DNA from: Straminergon stramineum
Lineage: Eukaryota; Streptophyta; Bryopsida; Hypnales; Calliergonaceae
Reading direction: 5' to 3'
DNA: 64,000 nt
NCBI GenBank assembly: GCA_963920665.1
Contig: OY987268.1
Span: 10,852,501 to 10,916,500 of the forward strand
Shown here in pieces: positions 1-12,134 of the stretch; position 1 is the first letter of the stretch, and every line of letters starts with the position of its first letter. Position numbers and translations under genes: made by a program. Below the pieces are notes generated by a model that saw nothing but the letters and a program-made list of their open reading frames with translations, was not told where the DNA came from and searched no databases.

Positions 1-73
1 TTAGAATATATGAAAATTTAAAGATATTTGTACTTATGTAAAGAAATTGCAATCATACTACTAAAATCACAGT

Positions 74-840
74 GACCTCTTTAATATCACATATTCAGAC
101 TATGTGATATTACAGAAATCCGACGACCTCTTTAATATCACATATTCAAAATATGTGATATTACAGAAATAGAGTAAAAAGTAGTCGTTGAGGTGAGGTG
201 ATATTAGAGAGGATTGACAGAGTGATATTAAAGAGGTGTGATTTTGATTGCTTTTTTGGGCTTCAAACTTCATTGCTCTTCCACAATTTCGTGATTTTGT
301 GCAATTTGAACTTTCATGCTTTCAATGTGCTATTGCTATTACCATATGATTTGAAAAATTTGTTGGGTTGAAGCAATTTGAGATTCCACAACAATTCATG
401 TATTTACAAAGTGTTTGAAATTTGCAAGTTTGTCATTTCAAGTCTTCAATTTTAGTCACCATTGTTTGTGAGGCAAGAACTTTATCAAGTGGTGTTGTTC
501 AAGTATTCAATTGAGTTCAACAATATCTCCCAGGTACCCAAATTTCTTTACATTTACTTTGAGCAAATTTGACTTTAAGTATAGATTGATTGTTTGAATA
601 TTGAGCTTTGTTTGAGCAATTCGAGCTTCATTTGAATAATTTTAATGTAATTTGAATCTCAATCTATTAGTTTGATCTATTTAGATGGGAATTTGAAGCC
701 AAAAAAAGCAATCAAAATCACACCTCTTTAATATCACTCTGTCAATCCTCTCTAATATCACTTCACCTCAACGGCGATTTCGAAACCCTATTTTATTTCT
801 GTAATATCACATAGTCTGAATATGTGATATTAAAGAGGTC
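74..840. repeat. Foldback (MITE-like) element with complex inverted arms
   Basis: The left arm (about 74-270) and right arm (about 690-840) are near-identical reverse complements over about 150 bp. The left arm carries an extra tandem copy of a roughly 50-bp block (74-119 and 125-170). Within each arm the 9-mer GTGATATTA occurs repeatedly in both orientations, six times on the left (82, 104, 133, 155, 199, 222) and four on the right (729, 753, 802, 824); pairs of these form smaller hairpins with 12-13-bp stems. No coding capacity is seen between the arms and no convincing target-site duplication was found. It could be one foldback element or two opposed insertions of one small MITE. It lies just upstream of the Helitron gene and may be inside that element, since the Helitron 5' end was not located. 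Confidence 0.75.
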
Positions 841-844
841 ATTG

Positions 845-1060
845 TACTTTTGAGCTTCATTTGAGCAATTTGGGTGAAATTTCGTCAATGCAATCTAACC
901 TAATTTTAATAGTTTGACCTAATTAAAGTCTAATTTAAACAACTTGAGTATTTGTTTGAGCTTCATTTGAACAAATCGAGGCAAACTTGAACAATTTCAT
1001 CTAATTTCGATAGTATGATTTAATGTGAGCAATTTGACCTAACTTTTGCAATAGTCTCCA
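845..1060. repeat. Degenerate short repeats rich in GAGCAATTTGA-like words
   Basis: Loose repetition of words such as TTTGAGC, GAGCAATTTG and TTCATTTGA. The same words fill 560-660 inside the foldback element, so the two stretches probably share an origin. No gene is visible. Confidence 0.4.
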
Positions 1061-1204
1061 AAATCCAAAATTTTATTGTTGAATATATTTTGATGAATAT
1101 TTTGATGTGCAGTGGATTTTAGGAGACAAAGCATTGGAACGAAGTGGAGCATATTCAAGGGGTGCAAATTTTTAGAGTGCAAATTATATAGGTGCAATTT
1201 CCAA

Positions 1205-1375
1205 CCTATTTTTTTTTTTTTAATTTTGCACTATATAGTTTCATTGTTGTAGAGTTTAGTGTTTAGGGTTTTTATTATCCTATCCTAAACTCTTTTTTTG
1301 TAATTTTGCACTACAAAGTTTCAGTATTGTAGAGTTTAGGGTTTAAGATTTTTCCTAGCTTAAATTTATTATTGT
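1205..1375. repeat. Imperfect tandem duplication of about 88 bp upstream of the Helitron gene
   Basis: Two adjacent copies each begin with a T-run followed by AATTTTGCACTA, then GTAGAGTTTAG and a GTTTAGGGTTT-like word. They lie directly before the first ATG of the Helitron reading frame, so they may be part of its leader or promoter. That role is inference. Confidence 0.6.
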
Positions 1376-1390
1376 CATCTCTTTTAGACT

Positions 1391-4300
1391 ATGGCTGAGG
1401 CTTTGTCTACGATTGATGACTATATAGATGTCATTGTTGATGGCATTGGATCCATGTGCATCCAATGTCCAAAATGTTTAGCATTTCGTTTTAGGAAGGA
1501 AAAAGCGACAATTTGTTGTTACAATGGCAAAGTTGCCAGTGAACATGTTAGCCATCCTATTGTCCATCCAATGCTCCATGAACTTTTCATGGGGAATACA
1601 CCTAACTCTCGAGGATTTTTAAAATCCATTAGAAAATATAATCAAACTTTTGCATTTACAAGTATGCGTAGTAAATTTCAGTCTAGCCAAGTCGAGGGTC
1701 AAGGGGTATATACTTTTCGTGTAAATGGAGACTTATACCATCATATTGGAAATTTAGAGCCCAAAATAGATGATGGCGCAAGATTTGCACAAATTTATTT
1801 TTTGGATGATGATTTGCAAACAGATCGTCGCATGGAGATCTTTGATGATCTTCATCATGACACCGTTAACAACATCCAAGAAGTTTTAGATTCGATAAAT
1901 GCATTAGTTCATGGTTTTAAGTCTTCACGTCATGTTCTTATGGGGGGACAAAATGTGGGACTTCATATCTTCGGTGAGACTCCTAATGGTGAACATCATC
2001 ATCGATACAATCGACCTATCGTTCCAGAGATTGCTACTGTTGTTTTGGATGAACAACACATGGCATCTGGTTGAGATATTATTCTTCACCAACGTGGTGG
2101 AAATTTACAACGGATAAAGGAAATTCATCCAGCTTATGATACTTTATCCTATCCTTTGTTATTTCCAGATGGTCGATGTGGATGGTCACCTACCTTTAAA
2201 GCAAATACTAGAGTGACTTTAAAGTCATTTGTCCAATATATGCTTCAAAAGCGGCCCGAGTCTAATGTACTACATAGGGCTGGTAGGTTATTTCAACAAT
2301 ACGTAGTAGATCAATATTTACGTGTAGAACACGAAAATCTGCTTTTCATTAGGCAACATCAAGCAGAACTTCGAGCAGAATGCTATCAAGGGATTGTAGA
2401 TGCTTTGCAGAAAGACAATAGAGCACGCATAGGACGTCGCATTGTTTTACCTGCAAGATTCATTGGATCCCCTAGATACATGCAAAAACTCTTCTATGAC
2501 AGTATGGTTTTGGTTAGAGTTTTAGGCAAACCGGATTTGTTTATAACAATGACATGTAATCCAACTTGATCTGAGATCATTGATGAGCTTGAGCCAGGTC
2601 AAAGTCCTCCCAATCGTCCAGATATTGTTGTACGTGTTTTTGAGCTTAAATTAAGAGCAATGATGGACGAAATCACAAAAAAAAATGTGTTGGGGGAGAC
2701 AATTGCTTTTTGTTACACTATTGAGTTTTAAAAACGTGGTCTCCCCCACGCTCATATTCTTTTGTGGTTAAAAAATAAGGTTAACAATTGTGACCTTGTA
2801 GATAAAATTGTATGTGCTGAAATTCCAGATTTGGATAGGCAACCACAACTTTATACCACGGTTGCTAAGTATATGATGCACGGTCCTTGCGGTTTGGATA
2901 ATGTCAATTGTCCATGCATGGAAGATGGAAAATGCTCTAAACATTATCCAATGCAAACTCGAGATACCACTGAGATAGATGGCGACAGTCATATATTGTA
3001 TCGTCGCCGAAATCACGGTCGGTATGTAGAGAAACGCACCCATGGTCAAATTGTCCATTTGGACAATCAATGGGTTGTGCCATACAACCCATATTTAGTA
3101 GGACATTTTAATTGTCATATTAATGTGGAGGTTTGTAGTTAAGTAAAAACTGTTAAATACCTCCATAAATATATTTTCAAAGGTCCAAATCGTGGTGTTA
3201 TAGAAACAGATGAGGTCGTGGATGAGATTAAAAAATTCTTGGAGGGGCGCTATGTGGCCGCCCAAAAAGTATGTTGGAGGCTCTTTGGTTTTGAAACCAA
3301 CAACAAGAATTATAGTATTTGTCGTTTACCTGTTCATCTTCTCGATCAGCAATTTGTTACTTTTCAGAAAAGAACATCTTTGCAATCGGTGATTGATCAA
3401 AACACTGAGACTAAACTTACAAAGTTTTTTGAACTCAATTGACACATTCGTGCCTTGATTGCTTCTGGTAATCAAGGCAATCATATGCTTCTTCGATATA
3501 TGGATCTTCCACTCCACTATAAGTGGGATGTGAAAAAAAACATGTGGGAAAGAAGACAACGCAAAGTAAAAGTTTTTGGTAGGGTGAACATGGTTCCCGT
3601 AGGTATTGAATTATTTTACTTGCGTTTGTTGTTGACTCATGTTGAGGCACCAACTTCATTTGATGACCTATTTTGTTTTCAAGATACGGTACATCCAATA
3701 TACAAAGTTGCTTGCATTGCAAGAGGGCTTTTGCAAGACGATAGTGAATGGGACAATTGTCTTTTAGAGGCAACTATCATTGCATTGCCTAGACAAATTC
3801 GACGGTTGTTTACAACGCTTCTTGTATTTGGACAACTGTTGGATCCTCTTGACTTGCTGAGAAGACATCTTGATGCTATGTCTGATGATTGGCACAATGA
3901 TCAAAATCGTTATAGTAAAGCAATTTTATCTATAGATGAACATTTATCATCCTCAAATAAACGCATTGTAGATTTTTATGACATTTAAGATTTGAATGAA
4001 TTTGGTTATTCAAACATTGTTGATATTGGTGGTGATGCCAATGACAATAATGATTTAGATAATTCAAACAATAACTTTATTGAAGAGGATGTGGGTAGAC
4101 TAAACGAAGAGCAACGTATTGTTTTCAATGCAATTACTACTGCTATTTTGGAACCCCATCCTTCGAGTAAGTTATTTTTCTTAGATGGTCCTAGAGGTAC
4201 TGGCAAGACTTTTGTATACAATACCATATTAGGTTATCTTCGTGGTCGTGGTGTCAAGTATATGGCAATGGCAACAAGTGGGATTGCTGCTTGTCTTTTG

Positions 4301-5440
4301 CATGAAGGACAAACAACACATTCTTCTCTTGCCATTCCATTACAATTGTATGATAAATTGATATGTTGTATTAGTGCTCAATCATCGTTAGCTCAAAGTT
4401 TACGTGAAGTACAATTGATTGTACTTGATGAAGCTTGTGCTGGACATAGATTTATGATTGAAGCAATTGATCGATCATTGCGAGATATTCGTGATATTGA
4501 TACTCCAAATGGTGGCCTTGTAGTTTTATATGGTGGTGATTTTTGCCAAATTTTGCCTGTTGTTGTAGGTGGGGGCCGCAAACAAATTGTTGAAGCTTGC
4601 TTGTGACGTTCATATTTGTTTCCATTAATGAAACATTTTCATTTGACCACTAATATGCGATTGCAAAGTCAACCAGGCTTTCAACAATTTTTGTTAGATA
4701 TTGGTGAAGGCAAAAGTGGTTTAGAGGTAGAGATACTGCTTGAAGTGGTTGCATATGGAAATTCTCTAGATGGGCTCATTGATACAATTTTTGATGACCC
4801 GGTTGATTTCTCTGAGCGTGTAATTTTGGTTGTCCGAAATGATGATACTCAAGAAATCAACCGTAAAATCACTAATCGCATGCTTCGTGATGTGCATCAA
4901 TGTTTTAGTGCTGATTTTGTTCATGAGAATGATGAGCATGCGCATCATTATCCAATAGAGTTTTTAAATTCCTTACATTTGAGTAGTTTGCCACCTCACC
5001 AATTAAATCTTAAATGTGGTCAATATGTGATGTTGTTAAGGAACTTAAATCCGGCAAAAGGTTTATGCAATGGTAGTCGCTTGCAATTGTTGCAAGTGTC
5101 TCCATCTGTATTATTGAGTGAAATTGTAGATGGGCATCATCGTGGCCAAGAAGTGTTGATTCCAAGAATCACACATCATTGCAATGATAGCTGTTTGCCA
5201 TTCACATTATGTCGAAGACAATTTCCTATCACTGGTGCTTTTGCTATGACAATCAACAAATCGCAGGGCCAATCATATGACCGAGTTGGCATTTATCTTC
5301 GGAATGAAGTATTTAGCCACGGTCAGTTATATGTGGCTTTGTCTCGTGGTAGACATCCTGTAAACATTAAGGTTGCCAATGACCGTTCAAGTGCCATGCG
5401 AACGGTAAAAAATGTGGTTTACCATGAGGTTTTTGCATGA
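1391..5440 (+). pseudogene. Helitron Rep/helicase (RepHel), broken by in-frame stops
   Basis: This is one continuous reading frame from the ATG at 1391 to the TGA at 5438-5440, interrupted by seven stops (2072 TGA, 2567 TGA, 2729 TAA, 3140 TAA, 3440 TGA, 3986 TAA, 4604 TGA) and no frameshift. Domains in order are a Helitron-like N-terminal region, the HUH Rep nuclease and a PIF1-type SF1 helicase. The Rep HUH pair is His-Ala-His at 2747-2755, in the context LPHAHILLWL. The two catalytic tyrosines are at 3158 and 3170 (YLHKYIFKG). The helicase shows Walker A GPRGTGKT (about 4187-4210), Walker B LDEA (about 4424-4435), GGDFCQILPVV, and the C-terminal motif HGQLYVALSRG near 5319-5351. In life it would nick and unwind DNA for rolling-circle transposition. 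Homology reads straight through the stops, so they are mutations, not introns. Confidence 0.93.
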
Positions 5441-5495
5441 CATTTGTCGTGTAGATTCTTACAAATATTAACACCTTGATTAGGTGGATGGAAAA

Positions 5496-5577
5496 GTTAA
5501 GAGTTTGTTTCAAACTCTACATGTTTAGGGTTCATGCACGCTTCGGCGACGTCCCCTTCCATCCAACTATATTCTTT
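5496..5577. other. Palindrome in the Helitron 3' region
   Basis: AGAGTTTG and CAAACTCT (about 5500-5518) form an 8-bp stem with a 3-nt loop. Just outside, GGATGGAA (about 5485) and TTCCATCC (about 5558) are complementary. The structure sits after the RepHel stop and about 350-400 bp before the CTAG end. Its function is unknown; it could be a terminator or a subterminal transposon signal. Confidence 0.45.
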
Positions 5578-5875
5578 TGGTGTCCATTATTATTTCATTG
5601 TCTCAATTGTCTCAATTGAGACAACCGATTCTATCAATATTTATAATTAAATTATATTTCAAGCATTTTTATTGTTTGGATTTGAATTCTTTTACATTCC
5701 AATGTATGTATATTTTTTAATGTATATTGTACATTTCAATGTATGCATGTTTGTAAAAAAATATGTAAAAAGATTTTAATAATTTTTACCAACTAAATTA
5801 TTGAAATTTATTACTTTGCATTTTATTTTGTGAAAATTCTTTCTATCTTTCTAATATCTTTTTAATAAAATAGTA

Positions 5876-5912
5876 CGGTGAGTGCGTAGCGTAGCAAGCG
5901 CCAACCTCTAGT
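5876..5912 (+). other. Helitron 3' terminus (GC-rich hairpin, then CTAG|T)
   Basis: After a long AT-rich stretch a GC-rich word (GTGCGTAGCGTAGCAAGCGCC) can form a weak stem (GCG/CGC with outer GGT/ACC pairs) and is followed by AACCTCTAG and T. Plant Helitrons typically end in a hairpin followed by CTRR, inserted before T. Confidence 0.8.
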
Positions 5913-8280
5913 AACAATCTAAAATGTTATATACATAGCATCCTTGCATTTGCGAAGTTGTGAATTGAAAAGAGATACCTTATATTTTGCACCATGAATA
6001 GAGAAAAACAAGCACAAATCCAATCATTGCACAAAGAAGAATTAATGTTTCATTCTACGATTATGTATGGTACAAACTCCCTCAAAAATTGGAAAATGGC
6101 CCTCCTCTTGTAGTGATGAGGTAAATTTTGCTCAAGTGGTCTATAAGTGTAATTTTATATAGCCAAGTGCAAAAATTACAAATTCCTTGTTAATTGATGC
6201 TAATTTCACCTTGTTTTAACACTAATATGTCTTCTTGTTAACATGATAGTGGTGATATAATATTTTAATTAATTAATTATCATTTTTGATCTTCAATATT
6301 TTTGTATTATTGAATGAATATTGAGATTTAACATTCACAAGTTTCTTCTTCTTGATTCACCTTGAACTAAGGAACTTCTTAAGCAAGTTGAAATCCAAAT
6401 GAAAGTTACAAATTTGCCTTGAAAATAGAACTTTCAACCTTGGTGTCCTACTACATATTGTAAGGTTGAATAAATAATATGGTGCATTGGAATATATTTT
6501 TTCTTGTATACTATGATTTCATCTTTGAAAAAGGAGAATACTAACAAAAGATTTTGTTTGTATTTAGTTGCATAGTGGAGGGATAATTGTAAAATTTTGC
6601 CTCCTATTTGAAAGTGATTAATTTTATAATATGTCAGTTTTCCCTAATAGTTAGGATTCTCGTAGATTGATTTATTTCAAATTTGAATTTAAATATCTCA
6701 AATTTGATAACCTAGAAGTAAATATTGAGTTCTTTGTGGGTTTTTCAATGTCATAAAAAAATGACAAGATTAGATGATTGTAGCCCTGACTTCCATTTGC
6801 TACTCAAAGATCTTTTATACATTGTGAGTGGAAGCAAATCTAATAGATATAATACTATAACTAGCTTCCTAACTTTTAGGGAGGGTGAGCCAAGTTTACT
6901 TCTACATTGCAATAGAAGTGAGGGTATTAAGGTAGAAGGCTCATAAGTCGTCCATATAAGAAAAAATAGGGGTCTGTCCAGAGCTGAGTGTAGTAAAACA
7001 TTGGGATTTTTTTTTTCCAGACAAAGAAATGAGAAAAACTTCATTGACAAATTTAATTGAAATTTTTTTATTCAACATGCATTAATAATGATTATTGAAA
7101 CTTAGAGACGCATAGGTCGCTATTCATGTTCCTAGACAGGAGCTGTAATGAATTGCAACATGCCTTGAAATTAGACAGATAAGTCCCAAAAGTGTTAAAA
7201 AAGACGCTTCTTATGTTCATGTCAGTCCTTGCAGCAAGCTTCAAAGTTCCAAAAAGAAAGAAAGCACATGCATCCAATGTGCCCACATTAAAGCTTGACA
7301 ATTCCCTATTTATTTCCTCTTTTGCTCTTATAATAAACTATACTGAAATAAAAAGTTTGTCAAACGTCCTCCAAAGTTGCCCCTTGCAAGTCATGAAAGT
7401 GCACACAGGAACCCGAAGAATGTCCAGCTCTTGTGCCCATGTGGCTTGCCAAGCACATCTCTAACCAAACTGAGTCCATTTGTTTCAAAATAAAAAAACA
7501 AAACTGCACAACTAACAAAGCCACATTTCCAAAAACAGTCGTTGCTGAGAACGATACGTTCATCCAGGGACCGCTACTCACTCCTCGGCTTCCCAAGCCA
7601 CCTCCATCGGAATTGCATTAAACCCATTTCTCCGATTCCCCCCGAATGTCATCGGTCACTGCCAATTGTAAGTGGCACAGCAACTACTTCAACTTAAGAA
7701 ATGGCCGCCCTTGCTTGGAATCCCATCTTCATGCTAGAAGAGGTGCTGCTCCCCTCGCCTCTGTCTGTATCTTCTGTCTCATTGTTTACTGATTTGATGT
7801 GGTTTGCTCGTCCGGTTGCAGCAACACCTTCCCCTAGGGTTCTTTGTCGAAGCAATGACTGCAACACCATGCACTCCTCTCACAAGAGTTGCTGCTCTAC
7901 AACACCCTCTGCATCAATGATACTTACAAAGGTAAGCCCATGCCAATCTTCTCGTACATTTTTTTGGTTCTTTCTTCATATGGAGTATTTGCAACAAACC
8001 TTGTGCTCCTCCTTATATTCGTAGTAGCTATCCCTGTTCTATAGATCAAAAGCAAGTAGTGGCACTACAAAGTGGCCAAGTCTTTGTCCATCCAAGTCAT
8101 TCTCTGCTGCACAAGTCTACCATTATAGTGTCCTTCAATGTCCTACTTGTTGGTATATAATCTCCACGTTCTTTGCTTTTCCAGTTCACTTCTAGTTGTT
8201 GCACATATCTCCTTCTGCTGCAAGCTATCTTGAACGTCCACTGCAATGGCTTCATTGAAATGGCACCGTACCATAGTTAT
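5913..8280. other. Intergenic, no gene recognised
   Basis: From 5913 to about 7090 the sequence is AT-rich without coding signal. From about 7400 to 8250 base composition is more even and a short open stretch at 7701-8024 (plus) ends in a plausible splice donor, but it resembles nothing I recognise and may be flanking or terminal sequence of the pogo element that follows. No terminal inverted repeats for that element were found here. Confidence 0.5.
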
Positions 8281-11034
8281 TTATTCCCGTTGTTGTGGTA
8301 GGTATAATGGTATATTGCCACTCATTGAGAAGGGCAACCGTAGGTTTTGCGTGGTGGAAGGGCCAACAAGGGGGCGACTGAAGTATTGTGCACTACTATT
8401 GCATTGTTGTGGCACAAAAAAGGACGTTCTAGGCAATTGAACTTCATACAATGTAGGTATGTTTGTCGTGTCCTCCCCTTGTCTCTTTGCTCGCCGCCTT
8501 TGTAGCGCTATTCTCTGATTTTCTTTGCAAACACGAGGCATGAAGCCACAATAGGGTGCCCTGTATCCAACCACAAGGGCATTAGCTTTGATTGCAACAT
8601 GTAATTTGTCTCCTAGAGCTTGGACGTTTTTTAAACTCCAAAGTTCTTTGTGTCTTCTCTTCGATCTAGCTAGCGTTGCTCTCTCTTCTTTGGCTTGTAA
8701 CTTGATCCTTTTCTCATTAGCTCTCTTCTCCTTATTGGCGTCCATCTCTAACTTCCTCGTCTCTCTTTCTTGTGCAGCTTCCTCTCTCTTCGCCGCTAGA
8801 TCTTCAAGTTGTTTGATGTGTTGCTCCTCTTTCAATAGGATGGACTTATGATAGTCTATTTTTGGCTCCATGTAGGTCTTGGATAGGGGCGGTAAGTGTA
8901 CTTGGGGTAGCTTTAGCAAATCAGTGAAGGCGATGTGGTTTGCAAATTCTTGCTCTTGAGCTGTTTCAGTTTCTTCATCATTGTCAATGTCATTGTTTAC
9001 TTGCTCTCCATGAAACTTTGAATCCTCACCATCAATGTCTACATAGTATTGCTTGCAGTTGGGAAGATCAAGTGGTACTTCTTCAAAGATTTTTTGTACC
9101 TCCCATTGTTCCAGTTGATTGTTGTGGTGACCTTCTCTGGGACTCCCATGGATGTTTGAGTTGAGTACTTTAGTTGGGCTCTTGCAAAACGCTTCGCTTG
9201 GTCCCATTTTGTTGTTAACAGCGCTAGGATTGATAGGAAAGATGCCTGTTGATTGAAATCCTTTGATAATATTCTTAGTAGACAAAGCTCTTTTCAATCC
9301 ATGAGATACCCATTGGGCAAGATCTTCTTTGAGAGGTAGAGTCCCCTTGTGACTAAATGTCCACTTATCCCTGTAGGCTCTAAAAGATAGTTTGAACGGT
9401 TTGAAACAGGTGACATCCAAGGGTTGTAGGGCGTGAGTTGTATGGGAAGGAAATGTGAGCAAATCTAGGCCTTTTTCCATAGCTAGCTTGATGACTTCCA
9501 ATGTGACCTAAGAACCATGTCCATCTAGAACAAGCAAATGCCTATTGGATGGAGAGATCCCATACATTTTAGAAACTGAGAATAAAAAATGAAACATCCA
9601 CTCTTTGAATAATTAATGTGTCATCCAGGCTTTTGGCTACATAGCCATCACTGCACCCTTTTCTCCTGTTTTTGATAAGAAATTCCTTGTTCTTCTCTTG
9701 CCCTTGAAAATGTAGAAGTTAGGCAAATACTCACCTTTTACATTGATGCAGGAAAGAACTGATAGCCACTCTCTTTGATCTGGAGTCACAATGTGTACAT
9801 TTCTGGATCCTCTTTTGGCAATGACGAAGCCCCCTCCATCTTTACCAGCTTGAGTGCCGCTCTCATCACAATTCCAAATCTGATGAGGTTGGTAATTGTA
9901 CATGTTGTAGAGCATTTGGAGATTCTCATAAAAAGAAGCTATTATTTCAGGACATAGATTTCTTGCTCTCTTTTGCTCTAAAGCTTGGGGCTTTCTCATG
10001 GATAACTCCACATGTCTCCTCTTGAAGCACTTAACCCATCCAAGGCCTTGCACTCCGTCCTTGGGGTGCACCTGGCTTGGATAAGAATACCAACTTTCTC
10101 TCAATTGTTCAATGGACAAGGGAAATCCCAAGTTTTGCATTTTTATGAGATATTGAACTAGTCGGTTCTCTTCTTCATCTGTGAGTACGCCCCTTCTACC
10201 TCTCTTCCTGTGAACTACTGTACCATAGAGATGTCCTCTAAAACTTGACGTGGGAATCCCATTATTTCTAGTTGCTGCTCTCATAGTCATACCATCGTCA
10301 ATGTCAGCAATGGCACTGTCTAATTGCTGCGATGTCCAGTTCCCATTCAACTTGCGCTTCTGATTAGACCTAGACCTTACACGTTGAGGAAATGCCTTGA
10401 CATCAGTGGAATTTGTACCTAGTTGTTGCACCACACTAGCACACACTCCATCATGGAGGGATTGAAATTGCCCATCCTTATCGTTTCTTTGGCGAGGACT
10501 TATAGCAAGTATTTCATTCGGACCCTGTTGGTGGAGCTCGCGAGTAGTGCCTCCATATGCCTGGATGTCATCAACTGTAAAGGACAATTCCTGTGGTATT
10601 CTTTTGTGCCTGTTGTGTTGATTGGATCCACTCTAGGGGACATTAGCATGCATGTCTACTGAGCAGCTGTCGTCATCGTTGTGGAGATGGTCATGCTCTT
10701 TAAGGTCAATATAGCCACAACTACTATCTAAGTTTGGCATGTCTTCATTGATGAAACCTCCACCTTGCTTACTATTGCAAGGGCGAGTGGGTTGTGAGCG
10801 TACAATTCTTCTGCGATGTAGGGCTTCAGTGACGGTTGCATGCTCTCTTTCACCTATGCCATCTTCCTCAAATACTCCCATAGCTAGTAGCTTTTGAAAA
10901 GATTCTCGTTCACCTTCTTCCTTCGCCCACTTGAATAATAATGCATTCTCTTCTTCTCCGTTGCCTTCATCTTCTCCACTATAGTCTTCATCTTCTCCAC
11001 CGTAGTCTTTGTCCTCTCCAACGTAGTCCGACAT
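8281..11034 (-). pseudogene. pogo/CENP-B-like (Tc1/mariner superfamily) transposase, broken by stops
   Basis: One minus-strand frame from the ATG at 11034 to the stop at 8281 (918 codons) with four in-frame stops (TAG 10633-10635, TAG 9637-9639, TAA 9613-9615, TAG 9508-9510). It starts with an acidic stretch of repeated GED-type units. Next come a helix-turn-helix and a CENP-B-type DNA-binding region, then the DDE_1 catalytic core: NCDESG (Asp at 9865-9867), LDGHGS (Asp at 9523-9525) and QPLD, with 35 residues between the last two Asp. A long, charged, probably coiled-coil C-terminal part follows (Lys/Glu/Arg-rich, around 8550-8850). Family proteins cut and paste DNA at TA sites. Three stops cluster in the catalytic core and conserved sequence reads through them, so this is a dead copy rather than a split gene. 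Confidence 0.88.
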
Positions 11035-11852
11035 GCTACTCCCCTAGCTACAGTGTTGCTGCTAGTTTCCACCATCTTCGTCGCTTCTTTCATTGGACTC
11101 ATTCTCACAATTCATGATGATGGTACTTAAATTTCTGAAATCTTTGGGATATGGTTTGTGAACGTATGAGACTATCAATAAGTTGCTTGAGACTAATTCT
11201 TTGTTCACTAACTACAACCCTTTGCCCTCATTGTGCATAACAAACTTTGTTCCTACAAGTTTCTCATGGTCGGTGTTTGAAATGCAACAACCATGTCATA
11301 GGAGTTTCTTTAATGAAGTTTCCAAAACCAATGGCCATGGCAATAAAAAACATTGGCCACGGTAGTCTAAACCATGCCCATTTCAGTTGTAAAATTGCCC
11401 TGAGTCATCATTCTAATCAATGTTTCTGACTCCATAATCAATATGGTTATTTTTATGGCAGCCAAAGAACTCATCCACTACAGGCTTTTGGGTAGTTCAC
11501 TATCTACTCTAAAGAATAGTTCATTGTACTACTGTCACTTCCTTTATATTTTATCTTAAGTGAATTATGAACTTCATACTTTTTGTAAGTGGTTCATAAA
11601 GAGAGCAAATGTTAACTCACCAATACCCTATAATGGTAGACATATGACAGTATTATCTTGCACAAAAATATCTCCATCCATTCAGGTTTGCACTGCTCAC
11701 TTTATGACACTTTTATAGGGTTGGTTTAAAATGCCCAAATGGAGTTCGAGCCTTCTACCTTACAGGAGTACTATATGCATGCTTTGCCATAAATCCTGTA
11801 GCACTTTATGGCCCTTGAATTTACCACCTTGGCTGAAATTGGGGTTTATTTT
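11035..11852. other. Intergenic, nothing recognised
   Basis: No gene, inverted terminal repeat or obvious repeat was recognised between the pogo transposase start and the small minus-strand ORF. If the pogo element has its second terminal repeat here it has decayed beyond recognition by eye. Confidence 0.4.
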
Positions 11853-12134
11853 CTATTTGCGTTTAGATAGACGTGTGGCCACATTCAAGCAGATACCCGT
11901 CAGTCCTTCATCATACCGATGGATGAGAACCAGATGAATGAAAAAAAATAGTTGTCCAATTGCCGTGAAAGTGACAGCTAGAAGTGCATGACGTGGACAA
12001 TCTTCTTCATTGATCCTACCCCTATGCAATCGCTCCAAAACTCTTAACACGCAAGCTGTCTCTTCTTCCCGTAGCAGATTTCTGTTGTACCATCTCCACA
12101 ATTTCTTATTAGCAAATTGCCAGAACCTTGACAT
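11853..12134 (-). CDS. Hypothetical 93-aa protein with one membrane segment
   Basis: This is an ATG-started ORF of 93 codons. The N-terminal half is rich in Trp, Arg and Glu (starting MSRFWQFANKKLWRWYN). A hydrophobic run of about 20 residues (HALLAVTFTAIGQLFFFIHL) looks like a membrane helix. I do not recognise the family. It is divergent from the nodulin-like transporter gene, separated by about 1.2 kb that includes the duplicated upstream region. It could be a small real gene, a first exon of a longer minus-strand gene, or chance. Confidence 0.35.
   Translation of the reverse strand: MSRFWQFANKKLWRWYNRNLLREEETACVLRVLERLHRGRINEEDCPRHALLAVTFTAIGQLFFFIHLVLIHRYDEGLTGICLNVATRLSKRK

Larger units (their letters stand above)
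1391..5911 (+). mobile_element. Decayed Helitron (RepHel) transposon, 5' end not located
   Basis: The element holds a RepHel reading frame (1391-5440) and a typical Helitron 3' terminus: a short GC-rich hairpin region followed by CTAG at 5908-5911 and then a T at 5912, as expected for insertion between A and T. The 5' end should begin with TC just after an A somewhere before 1391; I could not pick it out, so the start given is only that of the gene. The seven in-frame stops make it non-autonomous now. Confidence 0.85.

Noticed and set aside
1911..2117. Overlapping plus-strand ORF within the Helitron gene
   Set aside because: It is in another frame; the conserved Helitron sequence is in the main frame.
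2072..4606. Reading the Helitron stops as introns
   Set aside because: Homology continues directly through each stop without missing or extra codons, so there is nothing to splice out.
6900..11700. Terminal inverted repeats of the pogo element
   Set aside because: I looked on both sides of the transposase and found no matching ends next to TA, so the element is called by its gene only.
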